Assembly (NCBI RefSeq): GCF_900115905.1
Contig: NZ_FOYD01000004.1
Span: forward strand, 124,001 to 188,000
DNA length: 64,000 nucleotides
Direction: 5' to 3'
From: Halopseudomonas formosensis
GTDB lineage: Bacteria > Pseudomonadota > Gammaproteobacteria > Pseudomonadales > Pseudomonadaceae
Positions 61,011 to 64,000 of the stretch are shown here, piece by piece. Numbering within the stretch: the first letter of the stretch is position 1; each line of letters opens with the position of its first letter. A program made the translations under genes and the position numbers. A model generated the notes under the pieces. That model did no database searches. It had not been told where the DNA came from and saw only the letters and a list, made by a program, of their open reading frames with translations.

Positions 61011-62035
61011 TGGGCCTCGAATGCATACGCGGTGCCAGCCTGGCACCGCTCAATACCTTTGGCATAGACGAGTGCGCTGAGCAGCTGTGCCTGGTGCACA
61101 GTGACGCCGAGCTGCGCGAGGCGCTGGCGCTGGCCGACCAGAGGGGTTGGCCGGTACAGCTGCTCGGCGGCGGCAGCAATCTGGTATTGGCCGGGCCGGT
61201 ATCGGGACTGACCGTTGTCATGCGCAGCCGTGGCCGACGGGTCGTTCGGCGCGACGGCGACAGCGCGCTGATCGAGGCCGAAGCCGGGGAGAACTGGCAT
61301 CGGCTGGTGGGCTGGAGCCTGGATCTGGGCTTGCACGGTCTGGAGAATCTGTCATTGATACCTGGCACCGTGGGCGCTGCCCCCGTGCAGAATATCGGTG
61401 CCTACGGCGTCGAGCTGTGTGACCTGTTCGACAGCCTGCAGGCGCTGGACAGACGCACCGGATCATTGTGCTGGCTGAACCGGGAAGACTGCCGTTTCGC
61501 CTACCGCGACAGCCTGTTCAAGCAGCAGCCCGGTCGCTACGTGATATTGCGCGTGCGTCTGCGTCTGCATACCCGACCTGTTCCCCGACTGGATTACGCT
61601 CCCCTGGCTGCTGCCTGGCAGGCCCTCGGGCTGAAACAGCCGGACAGTCGGGTTATCAGTCGTCTGGTATGCGATATCCGCCGCAGCAAGCTGCCCGACC
61701 CGGCACAGCTGGGCAACGCCGGCAGTTTCTTCAAGAACCCCCTGGTATCGGCCGAGCAGGCAGCGGCCATGCTGGCGCGCTGGCCGGGCATGCCGCATTA
61801 CCCGCAGGTCGATGGCAGCGTCAAGCTGGCCGCCGGCTGGCTGATCGAGCAGGCCGGGTGGAAGGGCCATTCCCGGGAGCGGGTAGGGGTGCATCGGGAG
61901 CAGGCGCTGGTGCTGGTCAATCTGGGTGGCGCCCGGGGCGGCGACATCATGACCCTGGCCCGGGATATTCAGCAGGATATCGAGCGCAGGTTCGGGTTGC
62001 AGCTGGAAATGGAGCCGCAGTTGCTGGGCAACTGA
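61010..62035 (+). CDS. murB: UDP-N-acetylenolpyruvoylglucosamine reductase MurB (type I)
   Basis: 341 residues. It uses NADPH to form UDP-MurNAc in peptidoglycan synthesis. FAD-binding motifs: NTFGIDECAE, LGGGSNLVL and GLENLSLIPGTVGAAP; catalytic Ser in GNAGSFFKNP and Glu in EMEPQL at the end. Length and the C-terminal loop are of type I, as in E. coli. A strong shared terminator follows. Confidence 0.96.
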   Translation: MGLECIRGASLAPLNTFGIDECAEQLCLVHSDAELREALALADQRGWPVQLLGGGSNLVLAGPVSGLTVVMRSRGRRVVRRDGDSALIEAEAGENWHRLVGWSLDLGLHGLENLSLIPGTVGAAPVQNIGAYGVELCDLFDSLQALDRRTGSLCWLNREDCRFAYRDSLFKQQPGRYVILRVRLRLHTRPVPRLDYAPLAAAWQALGLKQPDSRVISRLVCDIRRSKLPDPAQLGNAGSFFKNPLVSAEQAAAMLARWPGMPHYPQVDGSVKLAAGWLIEQAGWKGHSRERVGVHREQALVLVNLGGARGGDIMTLARDIQQDIERRFGLQLEMEPQLLGN

Positions 62036-62057
62036 GCGGATCCGGAGCGGATCCGGA
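62036..62057. repeat. 11-bp tandem duplication
   Basis: Two identical adjacent copies of GCGGATCCGGA directly after the murB stop codon. Slippage-type duplication; no evident function. Confidence 0.7.
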
Positions 62058-62059
62058 GC

Positions 62060-62091
62060 AAAAAAAAGGGATGCCGGATGGCATCCCTTTT
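62060..62091. terminator. Bidirectional intrinsic terminator of murB and rne
   Basis: Perfect 8-bp stem GGGATGCC / GGCATCCC with a 4-base loop, flanked by A7 and T5, so it has a T-run on both strands between these convergent genes. Confidence 0.95.
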
Positions 62092-62107
62092 TCGTTGGCG
62101 CTGCCCG

Positions 62108-64000
62108 TCAGTTGCGGGGCGCCTGCTCATCGCTGTCCGGCTTGGCAGCAGGCTCTTCCTGCGGAGCCTCCTGCTGTTGCGGAGCGCTGGTACCAGGGTG
62201 CTCGGCAACATCGGCCTGCGCCACCTCGGTAGTCACCTCGGCTTCCTGCTCGGCGGCAGCAGTCTCGACCGCATCCGCCACCGGCTGGGCCTGTTCCATG
62301 GCCTGGCTGACCGGGTCGGCAGGGGCCTCTTCGCTGGCCGGAGCTTCCTGTGCTGTGGCGTCTGCCTCCGCCTGACGGGCTGCCTCGGCAGCCTGTTGCT
62401 CTTCCAGGCGCTTGGCTTCCATACGACGACGGCGGATTTCACGGGGGTCGTTGAAGGCGCGACCGGACTCGGTCAGTGCCGGGATCACCGGATCGGAACG
62501 CACTTCGGCTTCGGCCTGAGCTTCAGCAACAGGTGCCTGCTCTTCGGCCGGCTGCTCGGCAGACTCGGAAGAGCCGGATACCTGCTCCACGGGCTGCTCT
62601 GCGGGCTCGATGGCGGCTTCGGCGGTCGGCTGCGGCTGGACTGCGGGCTCGTCAGTGGCTGCCTCGGGCTCAGGCTGCTGCGCTGCTTCCACTTCGGTGG
62701 TGGCAGGCTGTGCAGGGGCCTCCGCCTCGACCTCTGCCTGGACCTCAACGTCGGCCACGCTGTCATTGCGCTGGGCCTCGAAGGTTTCCACTGCGCTCTC
62801 GATGGACTGCTCCATTTCCGAGGCGGCTTCGGTCAGGGTCTGCACTACCGGTTGGGCCGCATTCGGCTGGGCGGCATCCGGCTGGGCCGCATCTTCCACA
62901 ACTTCCGGTGCAGCAGCCTCAACGGCCGGCTCGCTGACCAGCTCGGCGGGTGCCTGACCTTCGCTGGCAGCAACGGCTTCGGTGGCCGCAACGGCGACGG
63001 CTACCGGCAGCGCCGCTTCTCCGGCCTCGGAGGTGCTGGTCGCTTCGGTGGCATTGTCGGCCTGGGCGGAACGGCTGCGACGGTTGTTGCGGCGACGCTG
63101 GCTGTTGCGCGAGCGACGCTTGGGACGCTCTTCGTCGGAGCGGGTGTCGTCATCGGCCTGGTCAAGCAGTTGCTCGCCCAGCTGTTCCTCGTCCACCGCG
63201 GCGGCAACAGGCTCGGCCTGGCGAGCCGGGCGCCGCTCCTGGCGGTTGGCTTCCTCAGCCGCGGCGCTACGCTGCTGCTCGCTCACCTCGGTGCTGGCGA
63301 TGGCTGCGGTGGCGGCACCGCTGCTGCGGCGGCGACGACGGCTGGGGCTGCCCTCGGGCTTACTGCCGCCGGACGGGGCAGCCGGGGAGTCCGTCGCCAC
63401 CTCGGCCTTGCGCTCGCCACGTTGCTGCTGGGGCTTCTCAGTCCGTTCACTGCGCTCGCTTCGGTCAGCGCGCTCGCCGCGCTGACGACGGTTGCGGGTC
63501 GGGCGACGCTCGCCGCTGCGGCTGCCTTCGCCACGGGGCTTGCTGCTGGCAGGGGAGGCCGGCTGGGCGCTGGCTTCGTCGCCGCTGTCGCTGGAGAACA
63601 TGCCGACCAGGGATTTGATCAGGGACTTGATCAGGCCCGGCTGGGATTCCTGGATGGCGCGGTTGGCTGCGGCAACCGGAGCGGGTGCCGGCGCCGGTGC
63701 CGGGGCCGGGCGAGCCGGAGCGATGCTCTTGACTGCCGCCTCCTGGCGAACGATGGCCCGGGTCTGGCTGACCTGAACCGGCTCCTCGGTATCGGCCTCG
63801 GCGCTCATGGTGTAGCTGGACTCGGCATTGAGGACGGCTTCCTGGTCGTCGCGCAGACGCTGTACCTCGAAGTGCGGGGTGTCCATGTGCGGGTTCGGCA
63901 GCACCAGGATGCGGACTTCGGTGCGGGCCTGCATCTTGGCCAGGGCTTCGCGCTTCTCGTTGAGCAGGAAGGTGGCAACGGACACGGGAACGTGCGCGCG
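62108..64000 (-). CDS. rne: Ribonuclease E, C-terminal scaffold (partial)
   Basis: The frame is open to the window edge, giving 630 C-terminal residues; the catalytic half is outside. It begins RAHVPVSVATFLLNEKREAL, the end of the catalytic domain, and VRILVLPNPHMDTPHFEVQR, conserved in Pseudomonas RNase E. The rest is low-complexity: Ala/Pro, then Arg-rich RNA-binding stretches (RRNNRRSRSA), then long Ala/Glu/Val/Gln repeats, and a charged helix (DPREIRRRRMEAKRLEEQ) near the end. Such regions scaffold the RNA degradosome and anchor RNA. An apparent start near 63985 is an internal GTG. Confidence 0.93.
   Translation of the reverse strand, partial: RAHVPVSVATFLLNEKREALAKMQARTEVRILVLPNPHMDTPHFEVQRLRDDQEAVLNAESSYTMSAEADTEEPVQVSQTRAIVRQEAAVKSIAPARPAPAPAPAPAPVAAANRAIQESQPGLIKSLIKSLVGMFSSDSGDEASAQPASPASSKPRGEGSRSGERRPTRNRRQRGERADRSERSERTEKPQQQRGERKAEVATDSPAAPSGGSKPEGSPSRRRRRSSGAATAAIASTEVSEQQRSAAAEEANRQERRPARQAEPVAAAVDEEQLGEQLLDQADDDTRSDEERPKRRSRNSQRRRNNRRSRSAQADNATEATSTSEAGEAALPVAVAVAATEAVAASEGQAPAELVSEPAVEAAAPEVVEDAAQPDAAQPNAAQPVVQTLTEAASEMEQSIESAVETFEAQRNDSVADVEVQAEVEAEAPAQPATTEVEAAQQPEPEAATDEPAVQPQPTAEAAIEPAEQPVEQVSGSSESAEQPAEEQAPVAEAQAEAEVRSDPVIPALTESGRAFNDPREIRRRRMEAKRLEEQQAAEAARQAEADATAQEAPASEEAPADPVSQAMEQAQPVADAVETAAAEQEAEVTTEVAQADVAEHPGTSAPQQQEAPQEEPAAKPDSDEQAPRN

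Noticed and set aside
62476-63618. Several plus-strand frames opposite the rne scaffold
   Set aside because: Mirror images of the repetitive Ala/Glu/Arg codons of RNase E; no start signals.

Overview
This window is GC-rich, densely coding gammaproteobacterial chromosome. Its gene order is that of the Pseudomonadaceae: cvpA-purF-metZ; topA ... sulA-lexA / psrA-nagZ; csiV-mfd; gap; nqrABCDEF-apbE-nqrM-sthA; lolCD; comEC-exbBD-lpxK-kdsB-murB-rne. PsrA with its own palindromic operator, the SulA-LexA arrangement and the AsrA-like Lon all point to Pseudomonas or a close relative. A lineage with somewhat trimmed loci, such as Halopseudomonas, is a guess: the lolE and ptpA genes expected at their usual positions are absent. 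I see no prophage, insertion sequence, CRISPR array, rRNA or tRNA.

Layout. 1-9.1 kb: purine and methionine synthesis (cvpA, purF, metZ), a c-di-GMP/CheC-type signalling pair, a secreted ComEA-like protein, a chemoreceptor, and rnd-ycgL. 9.1-21.2 kb: a double TM2 protein, the ycjX-ycjF-orf operon, the cmoAB tRNA-modification pair, a FimV-like LysM protein, an AsrA-like Lon protease, oligopeptidase B and a small membrane protein. 21.2-27.9 kb: a TetR regulator, a cold-shock protein with a long leader, aceK, cysK, and a MoxR/VWA pair followed by a DUF1653 protein. 28-39 kb: topA, two small conserved genes, the SOS genes lexA-sulA with two LexA boxes, psrA, an L,D-transpeptidase, nagZ, csiV and mfd. 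39-42.3 kb: a repeat-rich 0.7 kb gap, terC with a structured leader, and a long GAPDH.

42.6-51.2 kb: the complete Na+-translocating NADH:quinone reductase operon with both maturation factors (ApbE attaches FMN to NqrB and NqrC; NqrM is needed for the Fe centre), then soluble transhydrogenase sthA. 51.2-64 kb: a glycerophosphodiester phosphodiesterase, a PilZ-type protein, the lipoprotein exporter LolC/LolD, comEC, an ExbB/ExbD pair and a run of envelope genes (lpxK, kdsB, murB). The window ends inside rne, of which only the C-terminal scaffold half is present.

Most of the window is conserved core genome. The parts most worth a second look are non-coding: a terC leader whose hairpin loop is exactly complementary to the terC Shine-Dalgarno sequence, a nested inverted-repeat leader before nqrA, and a dispersed repeat family (an inverted pair between mfd and terC and a third copy after sthA). 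Coding oddities are the missing lolE, the missing ptpA, an unrecognised third gene in the ycjXF operon, and a receiver-CheC/PAS-GGDEF pair.
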